Shown: piece after piece, positions 22,089-27,891 of the stretch | Layout of the letters: each line of letters begins with the position of its first letter | How positions within the stretch are numbered: the stretch's first letter is position 1 | Source: a virus | Length of the DNA: 27,891 nucleotides | IMG/VR virus record: IMGVR_UViG_3300037558_002050 | Coordinates: 1-27,891 of that record | Strand: one strand, 5' to 3' | Notes under the pieces: model-generated | What the model saw: only the letters and a program-made list of their open reading frames with translations | What the model was told of the DNA's origin: nothing | Database searches by the model: none | Program-made: the position numbers and the translations under genes

Positions 22089-22670
22089 TTACTTTACCAA
22101 CCTCTTCAAGTCAGTCAGGTTTAAAAACAAATAAAATATAAATAGAAACATGAAGAATATCGGTGAAATTAGAATTAAATAAGCAATCCCCATAACACTC
22201 TTACTTATGTAAAAGTTCACTACCATGTAATTAATAAACCAATTTCCCAAGGACATTAGTACTAGAAAAACGAATGCAAAGAAAATCATTGAAGAGATCG
22301 CCATAGCAACTTCTTTGCAGTAGGTTTTTAAATTTAAATCTAATTTTGTAATTCTTCCATTTTCGTCAGTCGTTTTTATAAGTACTTGATCCCAAAATCC
22401 GACTATAGATGCAATGATTTCGAAGTTGATAAAATCAGGATGTCTAAAATAATAATCCACCAACTCTTGAGAAGCTAAACCATTTCCAGTTAATTTCTGT
22501 GCTGCAGAATTCTTCCGTGCTCGCTTTTCTTCCAGAGTCATCTCTGTTGATGCGTCAATTTCAGAAATTTCATTAAAGTAATTATTTCTTCTTTTTGCAC
22601 GATCATCTGACTTAGCAAATTTATCTTTTCGGCTTATATAAAGTTCAGTCAACTTTGTAAAATCAATCAT
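22089..22670 (-). CDS. Membrane protein of unknown function inserted in the head module (moron)
   Basis: A 193-residue protein. About 115 soluble, charged residues (with TEMTLEEKRARKNSAAQKL and VDYYFRHPDFINFEII) are followed by two membrane segments: AISSMIFFAFVFLVLMSLG and AYLILISPIFFMFLFIFYLF, with a basic end. The gene interrupts the conserved portal-gpF order, has visibly more A+T than its neighbours, ends in its own terminator and has a candidate promoter. These are the marks of a moron, an added gene expressed in the lysogen. The start at 22670 (GGGGTGG upstream) was preferred to the ATG at 22682, which lacks a ribosome site. The start codon and ribosome site lie in the 3' arm of a 12-bp hairpin. 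The family was not recognised; entry exclusion or defence is possible but unproven. Confidence 0.75.
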   Translation of the reverse strand: MIDFTKLTELYISRKDKFAKSDDRAKRRNNYFNEISEIDASTEMTLEEKRARKNSAAQKLTGNGLASQELVDYYFRHPDFINFEIIASIVGFWDQVLIKTTDENGRITKLDLNLKTYCKEVAMAISSMIFFAFVFLVLMSLGNWFINYMVVNFYISKSVMGIAYLILISPIFFMFLFIFYLFLNLTDLKRLVK

Positions 22671-22709
22671 TACCACCCCCATTTTTTCATTTTAAAAGTG
22701 GTAATGATT
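22665..22709 (-). promoter_or_regulatory. 12-bp hairpin that covers the moron start codon
   Basis: On the minus strand AATCATTACCAC (22709-22698) and GTGGTAATGATT (22676-22665) are exact inverted copies with a 21-nt spacer. The second arm contains the end of the ribosome site and the ATG at 22670-22668. In RNA that comes from upstream the start would be paired. As DNA, the arm centres are 33 bp apart, close to three helical turns, so a protein binding site is an alternative. Confidence 0.75.
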
Positions 22710-22737
22710 TTATATGCTTACAAGTTAAATGTAACTT
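22700..22737 (-). promoter_or_regulatory. Candidate moron promoter with a 16-bp palindrome at -35
   Basis: On the minus strand GTTACA (22735-22730, 4/6 to -35) and TAAAAT (22712-22707, 5/6 to -10) are 17 bases apart. The expected start is near 22700, inside the 5' arm of the start-codon hairpin. The perfect dyad AAGTTA-N4-TAACTT (22722-22737) lies on the -35 box and fits an operator. Confidence 0.45.
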
Positions 22738-22739
22738 AT

Positions 22740-24197
22740 CTATTCCCCCCTACCGGCCGTCACATACCCCAAAACATCCCCAGCATATAAAGCCTGATCT
22801 AAATTCGCTTTGAACTGTGCCTTGGAAGCCATTGGGATGAGTTGCATTAAATTGCTTGCTAGATCTTGTGGATCCGTCGAATCAGCCACCAGTTGCTTAA
22901 TCTGATCTTGATTCAATAGTTCAAAATCATCTTGGGCATCTGTCAGTTCATCCAACTCTTGCTGCTCGGGTGACGGCTTTTGCACTGATGCCTTAAAGCT
23001 GAATGCTTGATGAGGTAATGCTGAGAATTGGGTACTTGGAACCACTTGTTCAACAGGCTTTAAATCACCGTCTTGCAAGTTGTACTCGCGAATAAAGTAT
23101 GACTCCGAAAGGTTTGCACCAGCACTCTTTAAGTGCGTATCCCGTTCAGCCTGTTCTTTATTCAATGGTTTCGTTTTTTCACCGAGAAGCACTTTATGTG
23201 GCTTCCAGTCATTCAACACGCATAACGCATCCACGACGGCTTGAAGTGTTGGAGTAACCAATCGAATGTCTGACTTAAGCTTGTCGCCACGGACATTCTC
23301 ATGGACTTGACCAAGTGCATAGCTTCCCTTGCCATCCGTACCACTGGTAAGAGTCTGCCCCAATACAACCTTCTGAATCTGTTGCGCTAAAGTCTTGTTG
23401 AAAGTCTCAAACGCGCCATTAGCTGAACCAGAGCCTTGAGTTGATAGAACTTGAACATCATCCTCAATATCAATTGAAAGTACACTTTGCGCATGAGCAT
23501 TGAGTAATGCTTGGCTCATATCATCGGTTTCAGTGTCTTTACACTTACCCAGTAGGATCGGAGTACCAAAACGCTCCAAGAACTTTGCCCAGAATTTAAA
23601 TCCATTCTGTTTAAAGAAAAACAACCAATACAGTGTCGCCAATAATGCCTTGCCATAAGGTTGTTCAAATGTTGCCTTGCGACGAGTGAGGAAGAACTTT
23701 AGAAATTGATCAACTTCCCGATCTACGCCGCCACCGTCTTGACGATAGATCAATCGACCATCATTTTTAGGTTCAAACCACTGCATCGGCTTTTCACCAA
23801 TCCACTGCAACCCAAGATATCCATCTTGCTTTACTTCATATACAGCCTCTTGCACTGAATAGCCGAAAAACAAAGCATTTAAGGCACCTGATGCAATTTC
23901 GAAGTACCATTCATCAAGCTCAGCTTTTAGATGTACTGCCTCTGGTGTATCACTAGGCTCAATGCGGAACGGCGTTGCCAGTAATGCATCGATACGCGTC
24001 TCTACAGCCTGAGCAATCTCATCATCATCCAGTAATACAGATAAGCGATGACGAGTAATACCCGCTTTACGCAATACCTCGTCATTGTCAGGACGTCTTC
24101 CAAAGTGCGTGAAAAAGTTAGAAATCGCTTCTTGAGTGTATAGACCACCTTTGGACAAAGCCTTCTTTGACGCTTTGTCCTTTTTAGACTTTGCCAT
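22740..24197 (-). CDS. Portal protein, DUF935 / Mu gp29 family
   Basis: A 485-residue portal subunit: twelve copies form the ring through which DNA enters and leaves the head. The family features seen are HFGRRPDNDEVLRKAGITRH near residue 30, DDDEIAQAVETRIDALLATP, an AVYEVKQDGYLGLQWIGEKP stretch, and LYWLFFFKQNGFKFWAKFLE followed by RFGTPILLGK, a well-kept DUF935 motif. YALGQVHENVRGDKLKSDIR comes later. A polar C-terminal tail holds EQQELDELTDAQDDFELL. Nine bases separate it from the large terminase stop, with AGGAAA as ribosome site. Confidence 0.92.
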   Translation of the reverse strand: MAKSKKDKASKKALSKGGLYTQEAISNFFTHFGRRPDNDEVLRKAGITRHRLSVLLDDDEIAQAVETRIDALLATPFRIEPSDTPEAVHLKAELDEWYFEIASGALNALFFGYSVQEAVYEVKQDGYLGLQWIGEKPMQWFEPKNDGRLIYRQDGGGVDREVDQFLKFFLTRRKATFEQPYGKALLATLYWLFFFKQNGFKFWAKFLERFGTPILLGKCKDTETDDMSQALLNAHAQSVLSIDIEDDVQVLSTQGSGSANGAFETFNKTLAQQIQKVVLGQTLTSGTDGKGSYALGQVHENVRGDKLKSDIRLVTPTLQAVVDALCVLNDWKPHKVLLGEKTKPLNKEQAERDTHLKSAGANLSESYFIREYNLQDGDLKPVEQVVPSTQFSALPHQAFSFKASVQKPSPEQQELDELTDAQDDFELLNQDQIKQLVADSTDPQDLASNLMQLIPMASKAQFKANLDQALYAGDVLGYVTAGRGE

Positions 24198-24205
24198 GTG
24201 TTTTC

Positions 24206-25615
24206 CTATTGATATGTCCGACTTCCAGCACCGGCTGGTTTTTTGCCTATTCGTGCTTCATTTAGCTCCGTGAAGCCATCACTACATCCATCCACTTGGT
24301 CGTCATGCGTACCATTTGGAAAGTTGCGTAGTTCCTCAATGAGTGCTTTGTTCCAATCACCACGGAGCATCTTTACATTGCCGATGTTGACCTGAGCTGC
24401 GAATGGTTGTGCCCGAGTAATCTTGTCACCTGATACCGTCTCAGCTTTAACATTGAAACCTGAAAGCATCGTGATGAAGTTTTTAGCTTGAGATTTACCC
24501 GCTTGACCGGGATCTTGAGGTAATCGAATCGAAACAGATTTGCCATCCATTTGAGCTGTTTGCTTAATCGTATTTTCTACCCCATCAGGTCCCCAGCGCC
24601 CGCGAACCATATCGACGATATAAATCATATTTTCTTTGGTCTTCAGCATTCTTGGGCCTGCAGTCCAGTCACCTTCATTTTCAGAAGCTGCTAAGTCCCA
24701 AGCACGAACTTCTTTGATGAATTCCGCAGGTAACGCATCCACAATTTCAATTCTGTCAGGCTTAAAAAAACCACCTGCAGGTGGTGATGGTAATTGTCGG
24801 TACTGACCAGAGAAGACATACGGCGCTGCATCCTCCATGACTCTTAATCGCTCAATACTATGCTTTTCAGGCCAGAGAGCTGAGCCATCAGGCTGAATTG
24901 CAGGTAAACACAAATGTTCCCAATGTTCGCCATTCCCGCCATCTAACAACCAACCTGCAAGGTCTTGCTCATGCAAGCGCTGCATAATGACGATAATGGG
25001 CGTATCAGGTGAGTTTGTTCGAGATTCCAAAGTGTTTTGAAACCATTCAATCACATTGCCACGGATCGTGTCTGAACTCGCTTCACTGGCTTTATGCGGG
25101 TCATCAATAATAATGGCTCCACCAAACTCTTTTCGGATCTTACCTGCACCAAAACCAGTGATGGTACCGCCCGTACCTTGTGCGTAACAAACACCTCCAG
25201 CGACCGTTCGCCAATCATCTTTAGCTTTACTGTCATCCCTTAACTTAAATTCAGGAAATACTCGCTTAAAGGCAGTTTCTTGAACTAGGTTGCGCGTCTG
25301 GAATGCGTTATTAGCCGCTAAGGTTGCTGAGTAGCTGATATGAATAAACTCACAATCAGGAACTTTACCAAAGCACCAAGCCATGAAGTTGATTACTGCC
25401 AGCTCCGTTTTGGAGTATCGAGGCGGAACGTTAATGATTAAACGCTTAGTCTCTCCACGGAAAACTCGCATCAAAGCATCACAAACCACTCGATGGTGCC
25501 AGTTGTGCATCCACTTGTACTTACGACGTTCTTTGAACATGTATCGAGAAAAGAAATACAAGTCCTCTTGAGCCTCAATACGTATTGCAAGTTCACGTGC
25601 TGGATCAGTAATCAT
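24206..25615 (-). CDS. terL: Large terminase subunit
   Basis: The DNA-packaging motor and headful or cos nuclease, 469 residues. The ATPase part has a Walker A-like loop VPPRYSKTE at 63-71, a Walker B strand GAIIIDDP with Asp171-Asp172 and a following motif at IVIMQRLHEQDLAG (207-220). The nuclease part begins with Asp307 in RAWDLAAS and has a second acid cluster HDDQVDGCSDG with Asp438, Asp439 and Asp442. All active-site positions are present, so the enzyme looks intact. It overlaps the small terminase gene by 11 bases. The codons for PPAGGFF (279-285) form a terminator-like hairpin, listed separately. Confidence 0.95.
   Translation of the reverse strand: MITDPARELAIRIEAQEDLYFFSRYMFKERRKYKWMHNWHHRVVCDALMRVFRGETKRLIINVPPRYSKTELAVINFMAWCFGKVPDCEFIHISYSATLAANNAFQTRNLVQETAFKRVFPEFKLRDDSKAKDDWRTVAGGVCYAQGTGGTITGFGAGKIRKEFGGAIIIDDPHKASEASSDTIRGNVIEWFQNTLESRTNSPDTPIIVIMQRLHEQDLAGWLLDGGNGEHWEHLCLPAIQPDGSALWPEKHSIERLRVMEDAAPYVFSGQYRQLPSPPAGGFFKPDRIEIVDALPAEFIKEVRAWDLAASENEGDWTAGPRMLKTKENMIYIVDMVRGRWGPDGVENTIKQTAQMDGKSVSIRLPQDPGQAGKSQAKNFITMLSGFNVKAETVSGDKITRAQPFAAQVNIGNVKMLRGDWNKALIEELRNFPNGTHDDQVDGCSDGFTELNEARIGKKPAGAGSRTYQ
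24764..24785 (-). terminator. Terminator-like palindrome inside the large terminase gene
   Basis: The perfect 16-bp palindrome ACCACCTGCAGGTGGT (24770-24785) is followed on the minus strand by TTTTTTT (24770-24764). It has all parts of an intrinsic terminator but lies between the ATPase and nuclease parts of terL, within codons for PPAGGFF. Whether it acts is unknown. Confidence 0.5.
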
Positions 25616-26069
25616 CTAAAACTCGCTCCCTCGCTTCAAGGTAGCTCTCAGTTGAAACATTGGAATTTACAGTCTCGATTGGCTTGCCATCTTTACCAGT
25701 AATCTCTTGCTTTGTTACACGGCCATCCGTTTCTTGAAAGGCTTGTTTCAGTAAATTCTGTTTAAGCCGTTTGTTTTTCCCTGAATCATCGTACATACCT
25801 TGAAGCTCTTTAAGGCGAAATGCCTTGTTAGCTATCGCAATGTCTTCGATATTTGCTCGAAAGTCTTTGCGTGTGCGGGTGAATAAGTCTTTTAATTTCT
25901 TGCTTAGATTGCGTCCTGAGAACTTTGTTGGGTCGTATCCCTCACACTGCCTTCGATCAATTTCGATGCCAAATCTTTGTTGGACAGCATCAGCTACTTG
26001 TTGAGGGGTATCAAAGCATGCAAGAGACTGTACTATAAAGATTTTTACAGGCTCTTTAAGTGCCGCCAT
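25605..26069 (-). CDS. Small terminase subunit, DUF2280 family
   Basis: A 154-residue DNA-recognition partner of the large terminase. The DUF2280 start is plain: MAALKEPVKIFIVQSLACFD, then PQQVADAVQQRFGIEIDRRQ, a helix-turn-helix type region, and a CEGYDPTK motif. The second half is charged and helical (FRANIEDIAIANKAFRLKEL). The ATG at 26069 has GAGG five bases upstream; a GTG at 26075 overlaps that ribosome site and is unlikely. It overlaps terL by 11 bases. Confidence 0.88.
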   Translation of the reverse strand: MAALKEPVKIFIVQSLACFDTPQQVADAVQQRFGIEIDRRQCEGYDPTKFSGRNLSKKLKDLFTRTRKDFRANIEDIAIANKAFRLKELQGMYDDSGKNKRLKQNLLKQAFQETDGRVTKQEITGKDGKPIETVNSNVSTESYLEARERVLDDY

Positions 26070-26107
26070 AATCACCTCTTTGTCATGCTACGTCCAACAA
26101 GATAGCT

Positions 26108-26131
26108 AAAAAAAATCCCCAGTCAGGGGAT
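26108..26131 (-). terminator. Terminator overlapping the stop codon of the 70-aa gene
   Basis: On the minus strand ATCCCC-TGACT-GGGGAT is followed by TTTTTTTT. The TGA stop (26125-26123) of the upstream gene lies in the loop, so a terminating ribosome covers the 5' stem. Confidence 0.85.
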
Positions 26132-26335
26132 CATTTTGAAATGTTTGAGTGCATCCTCAACATTTTCTCTGAATTCATCGGGACACGGGTGAACCCTTTT
26201 ATTGGAATCATACCGATTAGGTGATTGTCTTTTCGTTAATCCGTAATCACTCTTAACATGTGCAATCCAGCAAGATTTAAATGCTCGATTGTGCTTATTT
26301 TTTAAAAATTCTTGAATCTGTTTGTAGGTAGCCAT
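26123..26335 (-). CDS. Small conserved protein with CWIAHVK motif (70 aa)
   Basis: A 70-residue protein of a type common in bacteria and their phages: a start TYKQIQEFLKNKH, the motif SCWIAHVKSDYGL, then RYDSNKRVHPCPDEFRENVE and DALKHFKMI at the end. The Cys-Pro pair in HPCP and the ALKHF-x-M-I end are typical. The biochemical role is not known to me. AGGAG lies six bases before the start. It is the gene just upstream of the terminase pair and is closed by its own terminator-like hairpin. Confidence 0.78.
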   Translation of the reverse strand: MATYKQIQEFLKNKHNRAFKSCWIAHVKSDYGLTKRQSPNRYDSNKRVHPCPDEFRENVEDALKHFKMIP

Positions 26336-26407
26336 AGTTTTCTCCTTTTCTTAAATCTATAAGAGTAGAAAATAATTAGAAAGTTAAAATGTGATCCTTT
26401 TTGCTTA

Positions 26408-26968
26408 TTAATTAATCACACAGTTCCCACAACACGCAGACACATTAAAATCAGATACAAACGGCGCATTCTTTGAGATTTCGACTAAGCGCTTGACACT
26501 CTCGTTTGCACCCCAACGTTTGACCACGCCATAGAACTCTTCAACGTCATGGCCTGCCAAGTAATGCTTTGGTAAGCCAGTATTGTCGCTGTACATGATT
26601 TCATCATCTTGATCACGTTCTACGCCAATATGATAAAGCTCATGCTCGATCAAGGCACAGAAGTCATGATCTGAAGCTTGTTCACAGAATGATGCGTCTA
26701 TAGTGATGAGATAAACAGGTACACAACCAAACCAATCCCGCATCTGCTGTTCTTGCCGAGCTTTCTTCCATCCGCCCTGGTTAAACATCACTTTTTCACA
26801 TTGACCCAGTACCATGCGCTTTTTTGACTGGCATGCAGATGATGCCCAAGCAAATGCTAAAAAGGTTTCATCGTCGTGTAGTAGCTCAGCAATATGGTCA
26901 TGATCTGGATTGTGGAGCTGGCCACCAATGGTTAGAAAGTTTTTAATCACCCATTCTTTTAATTCCAC
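26408..26968 (-). CDS. Phage metallopeptidase-like protein
   Basis: A 186-residue protein with a zinc peptidase motif His109-Glu-Leu-Tyr-His113 (IEHELYHIGVE), and a later HDVEEFYGVVKRWG in which His140 may be the third ligand. Before it, HNPDHDHIAELL near residue 19 and KKRMVLGQCEKV near 50 match the pattern of the putative phage metallopeptidase family. Cys179, Cys180 and Cys183 lie at the end (ACCGNC). The GTG at 26968 is the only usual start, but it has no ribosome site. The open frame continues upstream with sense codons that look coding (EEEEAIRIAPAVE), and GAGGAAG precedes an in-frame ATT at 26986. The real start may be further upstream. Function in the phage is unknown. Confidence 0.78.
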   Translation of the reverse strand: MELKEWVIKNFLTIGGQLHNPDHDHIAELLHDDETFLAFAWASSACQSKKRMVLGQCEKVMFNQGGWKKARQEQQMRDWFGCVPVYLITIDASFCEQASDHDFCALIEHELYHIGVERDQDDEIMYSDNTGLPKHYLAGHDVEEFYGVVKRWGANESVKRLVEISKNAPFVSDFNVSACCGNCVIN

Positions 26969-27044
26969 GGCGGGCGCAATGCGAATTGCTTCTTCTTCCT
27001 CAGCCTGATCAATGAGATCCGTCGGTGGGAATGGTCTGATTTGT

Positions 27045-27446
27045 TCAATCTTCTATTCTCTCTAACTGCGACTTAATCCAACGAATCACACTACCCGACT
27101 CAATTGCATGTGGCTCAAAACGTTGAATCTTGTAACCCATATCTTCAGCCAAATCATATTTATTAAATGCATTCGCTATCTTTCTTCCACCACGCCCGAC
27201 AGCCCAAGGACTACCCGCTATTTCAATCAGAAGTCGTAACTTCACAATATAAAAATCAAATCGCCAGTTTTTAGTGGATTCAAATTGAAATTTGCGCTCA
27301 GAGCCAATCAGGTGTTCTTCTAATTCTTGGAATAGGGCTTCTTCAGCTTCTAGGTATTTTTCTTTTGCCTTTGGTAAAGGTTTAGAGCGTGGTTTGGTTT
27401 TAGGTGGGCGCTTTTTGGTTTTCCAGAAGTAGTCGTCTGCGTTCAT
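27045..27446 (-). CDS. PD-(D/E)XK nuclease-like protein
   Basis: A 133-residue protein. A basic Pro/Lys-rich start (KTKKRPPKTKPRSKPLPKAK) is followed by a helix (YLEAEEALFQELEEHL) and then the nuclease-like core: NWRFDFYIVKLRLLIEIAGS with Asp in a strand and Glu in the next strand, WAVGRGGRKIANAFNKYDLA, and GYKIQRFEPHAIESG. This order is that of small VRR-NUC/Vsr-like PD-(D/E)XK enzymes found in phages, where the G-R-G-G-R-K loop follows the Glu strand. Such proteins cut DNA or resolve branched DNA; packaging support is plausible given the terminase nearby. The family call is from motif order. Confidence 0.7.
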   Translation of the reverse strand: MNADDYFWKTKKRPPKTKPRSKPLPKAKEKYLEAEEALFQELEEHLIGSERKFQFESTKNWRFDFYIVKLRLLIEIAGSPWAVGRGGRKIANAFNKYDLAEDMGYKIQRFEPHAIESGSVIRWIKSQLERIED

Positions 27447-27460
27447 ATTTTGCGCCCATT

Positions 27461-27483
27461 AAAAAACCACCCGAAGGTGGTTT
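27461..27483 (-). terminator. Hairpin with UUCG loop and T-tract
   Basis: AAACCACC (27464-27471) pairs with GGTGGTTT (27476-27483). On the minus strand the loop is TTCG closed by C-G, a very stable tetraloop, and TTTTTT follows. It starts four bases after the stop of the 30-aa gene. Confidence 0.88.
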
Positions 27484-27486
27484 AGT

Positions 27487-27579
27487 TTAAAACAACATCG
27501 ACATTTGCCCGAACTCATAAATGATTAATGTAAGGACTAAAGCCGAAACCGAGATTACAAGCACATCTTGTGAAGTCAT
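27487..27579 (-). CDS. 30-aa single-pass membrane peptide
   Basis: A 30-codon gene with a strong ribosome site (GAGGG, six bases before the ATG) and a tight terminator after it. The peptide starts MTSQD and continues with a hydrophobic helix, VLVISVSALVLTLIIY, then EFGQMSMLF. It has its own upstream promoter-like region. Small phage membrane peptides are often regulators of host membrane proteins or lysis timers; nothing in the sequence decides which. Confidence 0.62.
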   Translation of the reverse strand: MTSQDVLVISVSALVLTLIIYEFGQMSMLF

Positions 27580-27711
27580 ACTTATCCCTCTTTATTGTTC
27601 TTTTTTTATACTCTCATAATTAAAAATATTATCAATACCGAAAGAATACATTTCTCACAATTAATAGGGATAGATATGTAAGAAATTATACAAGAGCGGT
27701 TTATTTGTTAA
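27580..27711 (-). promoter_or_regulatory. AT-rich promoter region before the 30-aa gene
   Basis: On the minus strand TTGATA (27635-27630) and TATAAA (27610-27605) are 19 bases apart, five of six matches each but with long spacing. TATCCCT (27672-27666) is complementary to AGGGATA (27589-27583), which includes the ribosome site, with a 76-nt spacer. No gene is seen in this stretch. Confidence 0.35.
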
Positions 27712-27885
27712 TTAATCGTACAGGCTTGTTCTTAGATTCTTAACCCGCTCTTTCAACTTAATCATTATGCCATCTATCGCCAGCATCTCATCCCGAGTCA
27801 AACCAGAACGACTTAAATTTTGGTACTTAGACAGCTCAGCAGTGCAAAATTCTAAGTCTTTTTTCGCTTGTACCTTATCTGTCAT
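27712..27885 (-). CDS. 57-aa helical protein of unknown function
   Basis: A 57-residue, charged, mostly helical protein: MTDKVQAKKDLEFCTAELSK, then YQNLSRSGLTRDEMLAID and GIMIKLKERVKNLRTSLYD. It could form two helices in a hairpin with a turn near SRSGLT. The ribosome site would lie just at or beyond the window edge. Not recognised. It sits before the 30-aa gene and the nuclease gene and may be an early or regulatory protein of the phage. Confidence 0.6.
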   Translation of the reverse strand: MTDKVQAKKDLEFCTAELSKYQNLSRSGLTRDEMLAIDGIMIKLKERVKNLRTSLYD

Positions 27886-27891
27886 AAGACC

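Noticed and set aside
26336-26407. Promoter before the 70-aa gene
   Set aside because: AT-rich, but no -35/-10 pair with acceptable spacing could be found.
1-27891. CRISPR array, tRNA or rRNA genes, insertion sequences
   Set aside because: No regularly spaced repeats, cloverleaf-like sequence or transposase reading frame was seen.
1-27891. Attachment site and prophage ends
   Set aside because: No integrase and no direct repeat pair that could be recognised by eye; the ends may lie outside.

Overview
The window is most of the late (structural and lysis) region of a tailed-phage prophage. It probably sits in a gammaproteobacterium of the Acinetobacter type; that is inferred from the moderately AT-rich composition and the gene set and was not tested by any search. 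Nearly every gene lies on the minus strand, so the phage reads from right to left. No integrase, repressor, replication gene, tRNA or attachment site is visible, so the prophage ends lie outside the window or cannot be recognised here.

Layout in phage order. (1) 27885-26123: a 57-aa and a 30-aa protein, a PD-(D/E)XK-like nuclease, a phage metallopeptidase and a 70-aa CWIAHVK protein. (2) 26069-24206: DUF2280 small terminase and large terminase. (3) 24197-18199: the head module, with a DUF935/Mu gp29-like portal, a Mu gpF-like minor head protein, a 56-aa Cys protein, a fused protease/scaffold, decoration protein D and gpE-type capsid protein. A membrane moron (22089-22670) is inserted between portal and gpF. 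(4) 18188-14827: head-tail joining (Mu gp36-, gpG- and gp37-like), a pair of related small proteins, tail tube and tail-assembly chaperone. (5) 14768-13860: two exported or membrane-anchored moron-type proteins between chaperone and tape measure. (6) 13774-2093: tape measure and a large tail-tip set, including a 1206-aa repeat protein and a 689-aa hub with repeats and a Cys cluster. (7) 2041-982: holin, GH24 lysozyme and a 33-aa Rz1-like lipoprotein. A convergent plus-strand membrane protein (271-951) lies beyond. The head genes are Mu-like, but there is no sheath and the tape measure is of siphovirus type: a mosaic of a Mu-type head and a non-contractile tail.

The most unusual layer is in the RNA and DNA structure. 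Ten gene borders carry minus-strand hairpins followed by T-tracts, many built on the core CACC-loop-GGTG, and one more sits inside the large terminase gene. Two moron genes (22089-22670 and 14490-14768) each have their Shine-Dalgarno or start codon in the 3' arm of an inverted repeat, with a candidate promoter whose transcript would start just inside or just after the 5' arm. Read-through late mRNA would fold and mask the start, while transcripts from the moron's own promoter would not. This is the logic known from phage T4 lysozyme gene e. A perfect 16-bp inverted repeat lies inside the tail chaperone gene, and a 12-bp hairpin with one mismatch lies inside the lipoprotein gene.
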